Of a stretch of DNA of 64,000 nucleotides, positions 28,306 to 38,682 are shown in pieces. This DNA comes from Oscillospiraceae bacterium (GTDB taxonomy: Bacteria > Bacillota > Clostridia > Oscillospirales > Oscillospiraceae): assembly GCA_024697625.1 (NCBI GenBank), contig JAILFJ010000034.1:1-64000 (forward strand), written 5' to 3'. The position numbers and the translations under genes were made by a program. Below the pieces are notes generated by a model. The model saw only the letters and a program-made list of their open reading frames with translations, was not told where the DNA came from and did not search any database. Each line of letters starts with the position of its first letter. The stretch's first letter is position 1.

Positions 28306-28758
28306 ATGAAAAACGAAAGGCAGACCATGATTCTGGAGCTCATCAATTCCCAAAGCATTGAAACACAGAACCAGCTCATGCATGCCCTGGAGGAACGCGG
28401 AATCAGGACGACGCAGGCTACCCTGTCCCGGGATATCCGCGATATGCGTCTGACAAAGGAGGCTGCACCGGGCGGAGGCTACCGCTATGTTGCACTCAGC
28501 CCTCTGCATTCGGGGGACCACAGCCTCCGGCTCCAGAAGATCTTCCGTGAATGTGTCATTTCGTGTGACACCGCCCAGAATATTCTTGTCCTCCGCACGC
28601 TGCCCGGGCTGGCTCCGGCTGCCTGCAGCGCCCTGGACGGCATGGACATCGAAGGACTGGTCGGTACCATTGCCGGGGATGACACAGCCTTCCTGGCCAT
28701 GCGGGACCAGAATGCGGCGCGGGCCTTCTATGACGAGATCGGGACACTTCTGACCTGA
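28306..28758 (+). CDS. argR: Arginine repressor ArgR
   Basis: IETQNQLMHALEERGIRTTQATLSRDIRDMRLTKE; C-term GTIAGDDTAFLAM. Confidence 0.93.
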   Translation: MKNERQTMILELINSQSIETQNQLMHALEERGIRTTQATLSRDIRDMRLTKEAAPGGGYRYVALSPLHSGDHSLRLQKIFRECVISCDTAQNILVLRTLPGLAPAACSALDGMDIEGLVGTIAGDDTAFLAMRDQNAARAFYDEIGTLLT

Positions 28759-28759
28759 G

Positions 28760-30445
28760 ATGCTCAGAGAACTTCGGATTGAAAACATCGCCGTGATCGA
28801 AGCTGCGGACGTCAGCTTCGGCCCCGGACTGAACGTGATGACGGGCGAGACCGGCGCGGGAAAAAGCATCATACTGGATGCGATCTCGGCCGCGACCGGC
28901 GCAAGAGTCAGCCGGGAGCTCATCCGGACGGGGGCGGATCACGCAGCGGTCACGGCGGTATTCGACAGCGATACCGACAGCATCCGGAACTGGCTCCGGG
29001 AGAACGAGGTAGATGCGGAGGACGGGCAGGTCATCCTGCATCGGCGCATCTCTGCCGACGGCAAGAGCACGGCGAGGATCTGCGGCGTGCCTGTGACGGC
29101 CGGACAGCTGAGAAGCTTGGGCAGCCTGCTGCTGGAACTGCACGGACAGAACGACGGGATGAAGCTCCTGGACGAGAGCGGCCACCTTGAGGCACTGGAT
29201 CGTTTCGCAGCGCTGGATCAGACGGACTACAGAGAGACCTATGAAAAACTCCGCACCGTACGGAGGGAGAGAGACCGGCTCGCCATGGACGGCAGTGAGA
29301 AGCTCCATCTGCAGGAGAGCCTGCAGAGAAGTGTGAGAGAGCTGGAGGAGGCAGAGCTGCAGGAGGGAGAGTATGAAGAACTGGTCCGACGGCGCGAGCT
29401 GCTGAAAAACTCAGAAAAACTCACAGAGGCCCTCGAGCAGGCCATCCATGCGCTGAATTCTGAAGAAGGGGCCATCCCACTGCAGAAGGACGCGCTCTGG
29501 AACTGCCGGAGAGCTGCGGGATTTGCCGAGGAACTGCGGGAGGCGGCAGAAAAACTGGAGCAGGCCGGATTCCTTCTCAGCGACGTATTCGAAACCCTGC
29601 AGGATTTTCAGGACGCGCTCAGTTTCTCCCAGGATGAGTATGACAGGATCGAGGAGCGGCTGCACCTCATCACGCGCCTGGAGCGGAAATACGGAAAGAG
29701 TGTTGACGACCTTCCCGCCTGGCTGGAACAGTGCAGACTGCGCCTGAAGGAGCTGGACCTCTCAGAGGAGCGGCTGGAGGCGGCGGAGCATGAGCTTCAG
29801 AAGCTGAAGGCCTCCTGTACGGAGCTTGCCCTCCAGCTGCGCCGGCAGAGAAAGTCTGCAGCAAAAGCGCTGGCAGGAGCGGTGGAAGCAGAGCTGCACG
29901 ATCTGAACATGCCGGCGGCCCGATTTGAGGTTGCCTTTACGGAAGAGAGAGAACTCCAGCCTACCGGACTGGATGCCGTCGCATTTCTGCTCGCGGCCAA
30001 CCGGGGAGAAGACCCGGGCCGCCTGAGCCGTATCGCTTCCGGCGGTGAGCTGAGCCGCGTCATGCTGGCCCTGAAAAACGTGCTCTCCCGTGGAGACCCT
30101 GTCCCCACCATGGTTTTTGACGAGATCGATACCGGCGTCTCGGGTATCGCCGCACAGCGGGTCGGCGAGAAGCTGGCTTCCCTCTCCGGAGCAAAGCAGG
30201 TGCTGTGCGTGACGCATCTGCCGCAGCTGGCCTCCATGGCGGATACGCATTTTGTCATCACCAAGACAGAACGGGGCGGAAGGACCTTCACAGAGGTTGA
30301 GCCGCTTGACCGGCAGGGCAGGCGCCGAGAGCTTGCGCGCCTCCACGGCGGCGAAAACATCACGGAAACAACCCTGCGCTCGGCTGAGGAACAGCTTGAA
30401 TACGCAGAGAAATACAAACAAGGAGTCAAACATGGGAGTCTATGA
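28760..30445 (+). CDS. recN: DNA repair protein RecN
   Basis: MLRELRIENIAVIEAADVSFGPGLNVMTGETGAGKSI; FDEIDTGVSGIAAQRVGEKL. Confidence 0.96.
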   Translation: MLRELRIENIAVIEAADVSFGPGLNVMTGETGAGKSIILDAISAATGARVSRELIRTGADHAAVTAVFDSDTDSIRNWLRENEVDAEDGQVILHRRISADGKSTARICGVPVTAGQLRSLGSLLLELHGQNDGMKLLDESGHLEALDRFAALDQTDYRETYEKLRTVRRERDRLAMDGSEKLHLQESLQRSVRELEEAELQEGEYEELVRRRELLKNSEKLTEALEQAIHALNSEEGAIPLQKDALWNCRRAAGFAEELREAAEKLEQAGFLLSDVFETLQDFQDALSFSQDEYDRIEERLHLITRLERKYGKSVDDLPAWLEQCRLRLKELDLSEERLEAAEHELQKLKASCTELALQLRRQRKSAAKALAGAVEAELHDLNMPAARFEVAFTEERELQPTGLDAVAFLLAANRGEDPGRLSRIASGGELSRVMLALKNVLSRGDPVPTMVFDEIDTGVSGIAAQRVGEKLASLSGAKQVLCVTHLPQLASMADTHFVITKTERGGRTFTEVEPLDRQGRRRELARLHGGENITETTLRSAEEQLEYAEKYKQGVKHGSL

Positions 30446-31658
30446 GGAACTGACCGCGCGAGGACTGATTGCGCAGGTAACCAACGAAGAAGAAATCCGG
30501 AAGCTGGTGAACGAAGGAAAAGCCAGATTCTATATCGGCTTTGACTGTACCGCTGACAGCCTGACGGCAGGACACTTTATGGCGCTCTGCCTGATGAAGC
30601 GTCTGCAGATGGCAGGGAACACGCCAATTGCGCTGATCGGCGGCGGCACGACCATGATCGGAGACCCCTCCGGCAGAACAGATATGCGCAAGATGCTGAC
30701 CCGCGAGGATATCAACCACAACGCCGAGTGTTTCCGCCGGCAGATGGAGCGATTCATTGACTTCTCCGACGGAAAGGCCATCATGGTGAACAACGCCGAC
30801 TGGCTGCTGGATCTGAACTACGTGGACGTACTGCGGGAGGTGGGACCGCATTTCTCGGTGAACAACATGCTCCGTGCGGAGTGCTATAAAAACCGCATGG
30901 AGCGAGGGCTCAGCTTTTTCGAATTCAACTACATGATCATGCAGTCCTACGATTTCTACTATCTGTTCCAGCACTATGACTGCAACATGCAGTTCGGCGG
31001 CGACGATCAGTGGAGCAATATGCTGGGCGGTACGGAGCTCATCCGAAGAAAGCTCGGCAGGGACGCCCATGCCATGACCATCACGCTGCTGACGGATTCC
31101 CAGGGAAACAAGATGGGCAAGACCGCCGGCAACGCCGTGTGGCTGGATCCGAACAAGACCAGCCCCTATGAATTCTATCAGTACTGGCGCAACGTCGGGG
31201 ATGCGGACGTCATGAAGTGCATCCGGATGCTGACCTTCCTGCCGCTGGAGCAGATCGATGAAATGGCGTCCTGGGAGGGGAGCGATCTGAACCGGGCGAA
31301 GGAAATCCTGGCCTGGGAACTCACTGCAATGGTACACGGAGAAGAAGAGGCGGACAAAGCGCAGAAAACCGCCAGAGCGCTCTTCGCAGGCGGAGCTTCC
31401 GACGGCGGTGACGCCCCGGAAACCGTGGTCACCGAGAACGACCTGACCGACGGAGAGATTTCGCTCCCCGCACTGCTGGTGCTGGCCGGCCTCTGCAAGA
31501 GCAGGAGCGAAGCCCGGACCAACATCATCCAGGGCGGCGTGAGTCTGGACGGCACTGTTGAGAAAAACGAGAAACGCAGCCTCACGGAGGCGGAGCTGCG
31601 GGCCGGTTTCCTCCTGCGCCGCGGAAAGAAGGCCTACAGGAAGGTTGTTCTGAAATGA
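30432..31658 (+). CDS. tyrS: Tyrosyl-tRNA synthetase
   Basis: FYIGFDCTADSLTAGHFM; KMGKTAGNAVWLDP; C-terminal S4 domain. Confidence 0.96.
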   Translation: MGVYEELTARGLIAQVTNEEEIRKLVNEGKARFYIGFDCTADSLTAGHFMALCLMKRLQMAGNTPIALIGGGTTMIGDPSGRTDMRKMLTREDINHNAECFRRQMERFIDFSDGKAIMVNNADWLLDLNYVDVLREVGPHFSVNNMLRAECYKNRMERGLSFFEFNYMIMQSYDFYYLFQHYDCNMQFGGDDQWSNMLGGTELIRRKLGRDAHAMTITLLTDSQGNKMGKTAGNAVWLDPNKTSPYEFYQYWRNVGDADVMKCIRMLTFLPLEQIDEMASWEGSDLNRAKEILAWELTAMVHGEEEADKAQKTARALFAGGASDGGDAPETVVTENDLTDGEISLPALLVLAGLCKSRSEARTNIIQGGVSLDGTVEKNEKRSLTEAELRAGFLLRRGKKAYRKVVLK

Positions 31659-32407
31659 AAAAAAGCAGGTCAAAGCTCAGAGCTCTGATCTGCGCAGCGG
31701 CGCTGCTCTCTCTGCTCGGAGCGTTCAGGAGTCCGGCGAGGGCGGACCTTGTCAGCTCCGATGGGCAGCTGCGATACTATGACGAAACGGGCAGAGAGGC
31801 TTCCGAAATCGGGATGGATCTCTCGTTCTACAACAACCAGGTCGATTTCGAAGCCCTGAAAGCGCAGGGGATCCGATTCGTGATCATCCGCCTGGGCGGC
31901 CGAGGCTGGGGCACCGGGCATATGTACGGAGACCGCCAGACCCAGATCTTTCTGCGCAGCGCCCGGGATGCGGGGCTGCAGGTCGGGGCGTATTTTTTCT
32001 CCACCGCCATCAACGTTACGGAGGCAGTGGAAGAGGCGGAAGCCGCCCTGAAGACCCTGGACGGATATACGCTGGACCTTCCGCTCTATATCGACATGGA
32101 GTGGTCCGGCGACTATCCGAACGGTCGGGCGGACAGTGTGAGCGCCTGGGAGAGGGCCGCGATTGTTGCAGCGTTCTCGGATACCGTGGAGGCGGCGGGA
32201 TACCGCTCCGGCATCTACGCGTCCGAGGGCTACCTCCGTTACGAGACGGACGCCAGAGCGATTGCGGGCCTTCCCACGTGGCTGGCAAACTATACCTTGG
32301 AGAACCGCCTTCCGGAGTATACGGGCGACTATGAGCTGTGGCAGTTCACAGACTCCGATTACCTCGGCGGTCTGGATGGTCCGGCAGACCTGAACGTGAG
32401 GTTTTAG
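31655..32407 (+). CDS. Secreted GH25-family (lysozyme-like) hydrolase
   Basis: Signal peptide; GMDLSFYNNQVDFEALKAQGIRFVIIRLG; LPLYIDMEW; YELWQFTDSD. Confidence 0.88.
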   Translation: MKKSRSKLRALICAAALLSLLGAFRSPARADLVSSDGQLRYYDETGREASEIGMDLSFYNNQVDFEALKAQGIRFVIIRLGGRGWGTGHMYGDRQTQIFLRSARDAGLQVGAYFFSTAINVTEAVEEAEAALKTLDGYTLDLPLYIDMEWSGDYPNGRADSVSAWERAAIVAAFSDTVEAAGYRSGIYASEGYLRYETDARAIAGLPTWLANYTLENRLPEYTGDYELWQFTDSDYLGGLDGPADLNVRF

Positions 32408-32456
32408 CCCTTCTGCGGCTGATTTTTGGCTCTCTGCGGCTGAGATGGGTAAAAAG

Positions 32457-32486
32457 AATCCCCGAAACCTTCACGGCTCGGGGATT
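32457..32486. terminator. Bidirectional intrinsic terminator (GH25 gene / tRNA-Arg)
   Basis: aatccccga ... tcggggatt stem with flanking A/T runs on both sides. Confidence 0.75.
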
Positions 32487-32492
32487 TTGCAA

Positions 32493-32569
32493 TGGCACGC
32501 GATAAGGGATTCGAACCCCTGACCTTCTGGTCCGTAGCCAGACGCTCTATCCAGCTGAGCTAATCGCGC
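32493..32569 (-). tRNA. tRNA-Arg (anticodon ACG), CCA encoded
   Basis: Reverse strand gcgcgattagctcagctggatagagcgtctggctACGgaccagaaggtcaggggttcgaatcccttatcgcgtgCCA; complete cloverleaf. Confidence 0.96.
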
Positions 32570-32654
32570 ATTTCCGAAAGCTCAAATATAATAGCACATC
32601 CCAAAGCAAAATGCAAGCTTTTTTTATTCTTTTTGATACAGGAGAGTTCATCAG

Positions 32655-33716
32655 ATGAAAATTGTCGTACTCGGCGGAGGAATCAGCACGGAACGCCACG
32701 TGGCGCTTGTCACGGCAACCTCGGTCTGCAGGGCTTTGCGGCGCAGAGGACACAAAGCAATTTTTGTAGACCTGTTTCTGGGCCTGGAGAACTGGCACGG
32801 GTCCCTGGAAGAGGCTTTCGAGGAACCGTACGGTTTCTGCGGGCAGGTGGCCATCGAGACCGAGGAGCCGGACCTGAAGGCGGTATGGGCCGCCAGACGC
32901 TACCCCTCAAAGGGGCACCTCGGAAAAAATGTGGCTGAGATCTGCGCACTTGCGGACTGCGTGTTTCTGGGTCTGCATGGGATCGACGGGGAAGACGGAA
33001 AGATTCAGGCGCTGCTGGAGCTGATCGGGGTCCCTTACACCGGCTCCGGCCCCCTCGCGAGCGCAGTGGCAATGGACAAGGCGATGGCGAAGCGGATCCT
33101 GGAATCCCACGGAGTCCTCACGCCCGCCTGGAGAGAGTGCGTGATCACGGAGGAAAACGTCGAACAGCTGGCGCAGGAACTGCCGGTGCCCGGAGCGGTA
33201 AAGATCGTAAACGGCGGCAGCTCTATCGGAGTGGAACTACCGGAGACGAGGGAAGAACTGCGCGAAGCGCTGAAGCGCCTGGTCCGTTACGGCAGCCGCT
33301 TTGTGGCGGAGGAGAAGATCTACGGCAGAGAGCTGACGGTGCCGGTCCTGAACGGGAAGGCGCTGAGCCCCATCGAGATCGTCCCCCCCGAAGGCATGGG
33401 CTTCGACTATGTGGCAAAGTATCAGAGCGGAGCGCTGGGAGCGTCGGAGATCTGTCCGGCCGACCTGACGGAGGAGGAAGACCGGCTTCTCCGTAAGACC
33501 GCGGAACAGGTACACAGCGCGCTGAATCTGCAGGTCTACTCGCGCTCGGACTATATTCTGGACGCGGCGGGAAGAGCATGGTTCCTCGAAGTCAATACCC
33601 TTCCGGGCATGACGCCGAACAGCCTGATCCCGAAGGCCGCAGCGGTGGAGGGGATGAGCTATGACGAGCTGTGTGAAGAAATCGTCATGTCGTCGCTCAA
33701 AGTTCACCGCGCCTGA
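32655..33716 (+). CDS. ddl: D-alanine--D-alanine ligase family protein
   Basis: KIVVLGGGISTERHVALVTA; FLEVNTLPGMTPNSLIPKAA. Confidence 0.9.
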   Translation: MKIVVLGGGISTERHVALVTATSVCRALRRRGHKAIFVDLFLGLENWHGSLEEAFEEPYGFCGQVAIETEEPDLKAVWAARRYPSKGHLGKNVAEICALADCVFLGLHGIDGEDGKIQALLELIGVPYTGSGPLASAVAMDKAMAKRILESHGVLTPAWRECVITEENVEQLAQELPVPGAVKIVNGGSSIGVELPETREELREALKRLVRYGSRFVAEEKIYGRELTVPVLNGKALSPIEIVPPEGMGFDYVAKYQSGALGASEICPADLTEEEDRLLRKTAEQVHSALNLQVYSRSDYILDAAGRAWFLEVNTLPGMTPNSLIPKAAAVEGMSYDELCEEIVMSSLKVHRA

Positions 33717-33800
33717 TGCCTTGTTAACAATTTTTTGATGTATTGGTATAAAAATGGAATTAAAATAACGCCATAAATTGTTTCACACGGGTGACGGACC

Positions 33801-34205
33801 ATGAAGGAAAAAATGATGCAGTTTATGATGGGCAGAAACGGCAACGATTCTCTGAACCGCTTTCTGCTTCTTGCGGACGTGCTTCTGCTGCTGATTGCCT
33901 CGCTGACAAAGGGTGCAGTCAGCCGCCTTCTGACACCGCTTGCGCTCGTCCTGATCGTTCTGACCTACTACAGGATGTTTTCGCGGGACGTGGTCCGGCG
34001 CAGTGCCGAAAACGCTCGCTATCTCCAGGAGAAGGGACGGGTCCTGAGCAGCCTTCGGATCCTGCGGGACCGGTGGCAGCAGCGGAAGGACTACAAGTTC
34101 TTTACCTGCCCTGCCTGCAAGACCACGCTGCGGGTCCCGAAAGGGCGCGGCAGGGTCAAGATCGTCTGCCGGAAATGCGGAAACTCCTTCCAGGGAAAGA
34201 CCTGA
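33801..34205 (+). CDS. Small membrane protein with C-terminal zinc ribbon
   Basis: Two hydrophobic segments; FFTCPACKTTLRVPKGRGRVKIVCRKCGNSF. Confidence 0.75.
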   Translation: MKEKMMQFMMGRNGNDSLNRFLLLADVLLLLIASLTKGAVSRLLTPLALVLIVLTYYRMFSRDVVRRSAENARYLQEKGRVLSSLRILRDRWQQRKDYKFFTCPACKTTLRVPKGRGRVKIVCRKCGNSFQGKT

Positions 34206-35048
34206 ATGTTCGGCTTTCTGACAGCCGACCGCGGCATGCTGACAGCGGAGGAGGACCTGCGCTACCGCGGGGCCTACTGCGGCCTGTGCAGGAATCTACG
34301 GAGACGCTACGGCACGGCTGCCGGCTTCACCCTGAACTATGATCTCTGCTTTCTGATCCTGCTGCTCCAGTCGCTCTATGAAGAGCCGGAGCGGGACGGA
34401 GAGGAACCCTGCATCGCTCACCCGGTTCATGCCCGGAAGTGGTGGGAATGCTGCTTTACGGACTACGCGGCGGATATGAACATGGCGCTGAGCTATCTGA
34501 AGCTGAGAGACAACTGGGAGGACGACGGCAATCTCTCAGCCCTGGCGGTCTCGGCGGGAATGAAGAAGACGTGGCGCAGCCTGGCGGAGCGCTATCCGAG
34601 GCAGTGCGGCGCGATGGAGCGCTCGATCGGTCTTCTCCGGGATTTGGAGCGGGATAAAACCGAGGACCCGGATGCGGCTGCCGAGACCTTTGCCGTCATG
34701 ATGTCCGAGATCTTTGTCTGCCGGGACGACCGGTGGTCCGATACGCTCAGAGCCTTCGGCGCGGGACTGGGGCGCTTTTTATACGTCGCGGATGCCTGCG
34801 TGGATCTGGACCGGGACACCCTGCGGGGCAGCTACAATCCCTTCCGCAGATATTACGGCCTGAAAGACAACGGCGAGTGCTTCCGGGATATCCTCCGCAT
34901 GCTGCTGGGCGAATGCATGGCAGATTTCGACCGGCTTCCGCTGGTTCTGGACGCTGATCTGCTGAAAAACATCCTCTGCTTCGGCCTGTGGACAGAGTTT
35001 GACAGGAAATACAATACAACAGACGGGACGAACTCACATGGTTTCTAA
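34206..35048 (+). CDS. DUF5685-like protein
   Basis: [36 protein letters not shown]...; overlaps preceding and following genes. Confidence 0.75.
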   Translation: MFGFLTADRGMLTAEEDLRYRGAYCGLCRNLRRRYGTAAGFTLNYDLCFLILLLQSLYEEPERDGEEPCIAHPVHARKWWECCFTDYAADMNMALSYLKLRDNWEDDGNLSALAVSAGMKKTWRSLAERYPRQCGAMERSIGLLRDLERDKTEDPDAAAETFAVMMSEIFVCRDDRWSDTLRAFGAGLGRFLYVADACVDLDRDTLRGSYNPFRRYYGLKDNGECFRDILRMLLGECMADFDRLPLVLDADLLKNILCFGLWTEFDRKYNTTDGTNSHGF

Positions 35049-35727
35049 CCCTTATCAGGTGCTTGGCGTATCGCCGGACGCCAGTGACGAGGAAATCAAA
35101 AAAGCATACCGCGAACTGACAAAAAAATATCACCCGGACCTGAACCCGGGGGATGAGCACGCAGCACAGATGATGAATGACGTCAACGCTGCCTATGATC
35201 AGATCAAAAGCGGGGCCGCAGCACAGCAGTCGTCCTACGCCGGCGGCTACGGCTCCACGGGGGGATACCAGTATCAGACCTACAGCGATCCCTTCGGCGC
35301 CTACGGGAACCCCTGGGGCGGAGCATGGCAGTATTCGCAGCAGTATACGCAGCAGACGGAGCGCAGCGAATACACCGCGGCGAAGAACTATATCCGAAAC
35401 GGCATGTACCGGGAGGCTCTGACGGCGCTGTCATCGGTGCCTCCGGAGGAGCGTGACGGAAAGTGGTACTACCTCTGCGCCGGGGCGAACATGTATCTCG
35501 GAAACAGGATTGCCGCACTGGATGCAGCCAAAAAGGCGGTCCAGCTGGAACCGGACAACCTCGAGTACCAGCAGCTCCTCCGGCAGCTCCAGACCGGTGG
35601 AGATTTTTATGACAATTACCGGGTCCGCTACACCAACGGCCTGAGCACGAACCGGCTCTGCCTGACGCTGTGCGCGGCCAACCTGTGTCTGGGACCGATG
35701 TGCCGAACGGGCGTCTTCTGCTGCTGA
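35038..35727 (+). CDS. J-domain protein with TPR-like C-terminus
   Basis: [36 protein letters not shown] (HPD motif). Confidence 0.88.
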   Translation: MVSNPYQVLGVSPDASDEEIKKAYRELTKKYHPDLNPGDEHAAQMMNDVNAAYDQIKSGAAAQQSSYAGGYGSTGGYQYQTYSDPFGAYGNPWGGAWQYSQQYTQQTERSEYTAAKNYIRNGMYREALTALSSVPPEERDGKWYYLCAGANMYLGNRIAALDAAKKAVQLEPDNLEYQQLLRQLQTGGDFYDNYRVRYTNGLSTNRLCLTLCAANLCLGPMCRTGVFCC

Positions 35728-35821
35728 AGAGCACGGGACAGCCCACAGAAAGTGCCGGTCAGTCCGTCAATACAGAACACGCTGCAGATCGATCTGTCTC
35801 ACAACGCAGACCGGTCTGCTT

Positions 35822-36322
35822 TTATATATCCAGAATGATGGTTCTGAGCCCGCTGCGCTCGGCACAGAGGATCGTTTTCATGGTGCCGCTGCCACGGCCG
35901 CTGAAGCAGGCCAGAAGCAGGGAGGAATGTTCGATCATGTACTCGTTCCGGCGCATCATGCAGTCCGGCGTATAGAGATGGGATACGTGGGTCACGGTAT
36001 CACAGCGGCTCAGAATATCGGCATAGACAGCCTGCTGACGCTTTGTCCAGCGGTCGGCCTGATCATCGCAGGGCACGGCCGCCTCCAGCGTTACGTCGGG
36101 ATGCCTCTCTCGGAGGGCAAGAACGGCCTCGGCAAAGTAGGTGTCGCAGCCAATGGCCATGCCGGAGATGAAGTGCCGGTAGCCGGAGGCATAGATCCCC
36201 TCAAGGCTGGCTGCAATCTGTTCCTTCAGAGAGATGCAGCGAGGGTCCTTTTCATTGGTGCTCCAGGGCAGCCGGACCGGCCGGTGCCCAGTGAAGCAGC
36301 AGGTGATTTCACGCCCGGGCAT
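35822..36322 (-). CDS. SLOG/DUF1273-family protein
   Basis: CCFTGHRP...GYRHFISGMAIGCDTYFAEAVLALRERHPDV; ATG 36322 chosen over 36394. Confidence 0.8.
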   Translation of the reverse strand: MPGREITCCFTGHRPVRLPWSTNEKDPRCISLKEQIAASLEGIYASGYRHFISGMAIGCDTYFAEAVLALRERHPDVTLEAAVPCDDQADRWTKRQQAVYADILSRCDTVTHVSHLYTPDCMMRRNEYMIEHSSLLLACFSGRGSGTMKTILCAERSGLRTIILDI

Positions 36323-36496
36323 GTCGTCCTCCTCCTGCGGCAGTCTGCTTCTGTGTTCAGTGTTCCTTCGGCGCTCAATGCCTCCGGTGCCCAAAAACTG
36401 ACTGCGCCGCTGTGCCGGCAGGTGGACACCGTGCCCGATGCGCCTGAAGGGATCGTGCCTTTGTCTGCGTCCACAGTATAGTCCAAAAAAAGGGGC

Positions 36497-36525
36497 TTGT
36501 CAAATTCCGCAGCGCGTGCTATACT
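36497..36525 (+). promoter_or_regulatory. Promoter for FMN riboswitch-ribU transcript
   Basis: TTGTCA 36497-36502, 17 nt, TATACT 36520-36525. Confidence 0.7.
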
Positions 36526-36531
36526 GCAGCT

Positions 36532-36638
36532 GTCTTCAGGGCAGGGTGTGATTCCCGACCGGCGGTACAGTCCGCGAGCCGAAAGGCATGAACCGGTGTG
36601 ATTCCGGTACCGACAGTAGAGTCTGGATGGAAGAAGAC
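36532..36638 (+). ncRNA. FMN riboswitch (RFN element)
   Basis: gtcttcagggcagggtgtgattcccgaccggcggtacagtccgcgagcc...gtgtgattccggtaccgacagtagagtctggatggaagaagac; closing helix GTCTTC/GAAGAC. Confidence 0.97.
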
Positions 36639-36734
36639 GGATAGAGAGTGTTTCAGATCCGCCCGTTCCTCTGCCCCATATTTTGTGCCTGAAGATATGT
36701 ATCTTCGGGCGATTCTTTTTTTGGAGGGGAAAAC

Positions 36735-37478
36735 ATGGAAAACCAAGTCGTCGAAAACCTGAAATTCATTGCCGTCTGCCTGCTGATCTTCGCGGGCCTG
36801 TTCCTTGTCGCGTGGTATCTGGAACAGAAGCTCTGCAAGAACAGGAAGTCTCTCTCAGACACCCACTACATCACCTACACGGCGGTATTCTCGTGCATGG
36901 CCGGTGTGCTGATGCTGGTGGAGATCCCACTGTTCTTCGCGCCCAGCTTCTATAAGATCGACCTGAGCGAGCTTCCGGTACTGATCTGCACCTTCTATCT
37001 CGGACCGGTAGCGGGCGTCATCTGCGAGTTTCTGAAGGTGAGCGTCAAGCTGCTGCTGAAGGGAACCTCGACGGCCTTTGTCGGAGACTTTGCAAACTTT
37101 GCGGTGGGCTGCTCCTTCGTACTGCCGGCGAGCGTCGTCTACCATGCCCGGCCGAACAGGAAAAGCGCACTCATCGGCCTCTGTGTCGGCACCCTTGTCA
37201 TGACGGTGTTCGGAAGCGCTTTCAACGCGGTGTATCTTCTGCCGAAATTTGCCCAGCTGTTCGGAATGCCCCTGGACGCCATCATCGGCATGGGCACGAA
37301 GGTCAATGCCTCAATCACCAGCGTGGCGACCCTGGTCCTCTTTGCGGTGGTGCCCTTCAACCTGCTGAAAGGCGTCGTCGTGTCCCTGCTGACCTTCCTG
37401 CTGTACAAGCGCATCTCTCCGATCCTGCACCGGGGCGACGAGCAGAGAAAGGCCGAAAAAGCACTCAAAAAAGCTTGA
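36735..37478 (+). CDS. ribU: Riboflavin ECF transporter S component RibU-like
   Basis: Multi-TM S-component protein directly under the FMN riboswitch. Confidence 0.85.
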   Translation: MENQVVENLKFIAVCLLIFAGLFLVAWYLEQKLCKNRKSLSDTHYITYTAVFSCMAGVLMLVEIPLFFAPSFYKIDLSELPVLICTFYLGPVAGVICEFLKVSVKLLLKGTSTAFVGDFANFAVGCSFVLPASVVYHARPNRKSALIGLCVGTLVMTVFGSAFNAVYLLPKFAQLFGMPLDAIIGMGTKVNASITSVATLVLFAVVPFNLLKGVVVSLLTFLLYKRISPILHRGDEQRKAEKALKKA

Positions 37479-37503
37479 CAAATCCTTCCCTTTGCACTAT
37501 AGT
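37475..37503 (+). promoter_or_regulatory. Promoter for aromatic amino acid operon
   Basis: TTGACA 37475-37480, 17 nt, TATAGT 37498-37503; overlaps the ribU stop codon. Confidence 0.85.
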
Positions 37504-37535
37504 AAGCGCATCTTTCTGAAGGAGTCAGAGCTTCC

Positions 37536-37592
37536 ATGAATTTCTGCTTTTCTGCATCCTATTATTATTACTTTACCGGCTTTTCACGGTAA
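37536..37592 (+). CDS. Phe/Tyr-rich leader peptide MNFCFSASYYYYFTGFSR
   Basis: ATG 37536 to TAA 37592, AAGGAG SD at 37519-37524; 8 of 18 residues aromatic incl. four consecutive Tyr. Confidence 0.85.
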   Translation: MNFCFSASYYYYFTGFSR

Positions 37593-37634
37593 GGATAATT
37601 TGTGATGCAAAAAGAGCACTGATCTCGTCATTTT

Positions 37635-37668
37635 GCCGCACGGGTTATCCTGTGCGGCTTTTGTTTTT
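37635..37668 (+). terminator. Attenuator terminator
   Basis: gccgcacggg-ttat-cctgtgcggc followed by ttttgttttt, just upstream of the DAHP synthase gene. Confidence 0.9.
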
Positions 37669-37680
37669 GGAGGTGTAGTT

Positions 37681-38682
37681 ATGATCGTTGTACTGAAGCA
37701 CGGCGTTACGGAGGAGAAGAAGGCTCAGCTGATTGCCTGGCTGCAGGCGCTGGGACTGAAGATCCACATCTCGGACGGAGAGTTCCAGACGGTGCTGGGC
37801 CTGATCGGCGATACATCCAACGTGGACATGGATCTGGTCGAGAGCCTGGAGATTGTCGACTCGGTCAAGCGGGTGACAGAGCCGTTCAAATGCTGCAACC
37901 GCAAGTTCCACCCGGAGGATATGGTGGTGGAGATCGGCGAGGTCAGAATCGGCGGCGGAAACTTCGTGATGATTGCGGGACCCTGTTCGGTGGAGTCCGA
38001 GGAGCAGATCGTGGAGGTCGCGAAGGCGGTGAAAGCGGCCGGCGCACAGCTGCTGCGGGGCGGCGCATTCAAGCCGCGGACTTCTCCCTACGACTTTGCG
38101 GGCCTCAAGGCGACCGGGCTGGAATATCTCCGGATCGCGAGAGAAGAGACCGGGCTGCCGATCGTAACGGAGCTCATGAACATCAACGACCTGCCGCTCT
38201 TCGAGGATGTGGACGTGATCCAGGTCGGAGCGCGGAACATGCAGAACTTCGATCTGCTCCGGGAGCTCGGGCGGATAGACCGTCCGATCCTCCTCAAGCG
38301 GGGCCTGGCCAACACCCTGAAGGAGCTGCTGATGAGCGCGGAATACATCATGGCCAGCGGAAACGAGCGGGTGATCCTGTGCGAGCGCGGGATCCGGACC
38401 TTCTCGGACTACACCCGCAACACCCTGGATCTGGCGGCCGTCCCGATGCTGCACCAGCTGACGCATCTGCCGGTGATCGTCGATCCGAGCCATGCCACCG
38501 GGATCGCGAAGCTGGTTCCACCCATGGCCATGGCCGCGACGGCAGGCGGGGCGGACGGCCTGATCATCGAGGTACACAACGACCCGATCCATGCCCTCTG
38601 TGACGGCGCGCAGTCACTGAGACCGGAGGATTTCAGTGCTCTGGCCGAGAAAATCAGAGCCATCAGGGGGATCGTCCAATGA
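37681..38682 (+). CDS. aroF: 3-deoxy-7-phosphoheptulonate synthase
   Basis: [44 protein letters not shown]. Confidence 0.95.
   Translation: MIVVLKHGVTEEKKAQLIAWLQALGLKIHISDGEFQTVLGLIGDTSNVDMDLVESLEIVDSVKRVTEPFKCCNRKFHPEDMVVEIGEVRIGGGNFVMIAGPCSVESEEQIVEVAKAVKAAGAQLLRGGAFKPRTSPYDFAGLKATGLEYLRIAREETGLPIVTELMNINDLPLFEDVDVIQVGARNMQNFDLLRELGRIDRPILLKRGLANTLKELLMSAEYIMASGNERVILCERGIRTFSDYTRNTLDLAAVPMLHQLTHLPVIVDPSHATGIAKLVPPMAMAATAGGADGLIIEVHNDPIHALCDGAQSLRPEDFSALAEKIRAIRGIVQ

Noticed and set aside
37536-37680. T-box riboswitch upstream of aroF
   Set aside because: No T-box (TGGNACCGCG-like) motif or specifier stem seen; the leader peptide and helices explain the region better.
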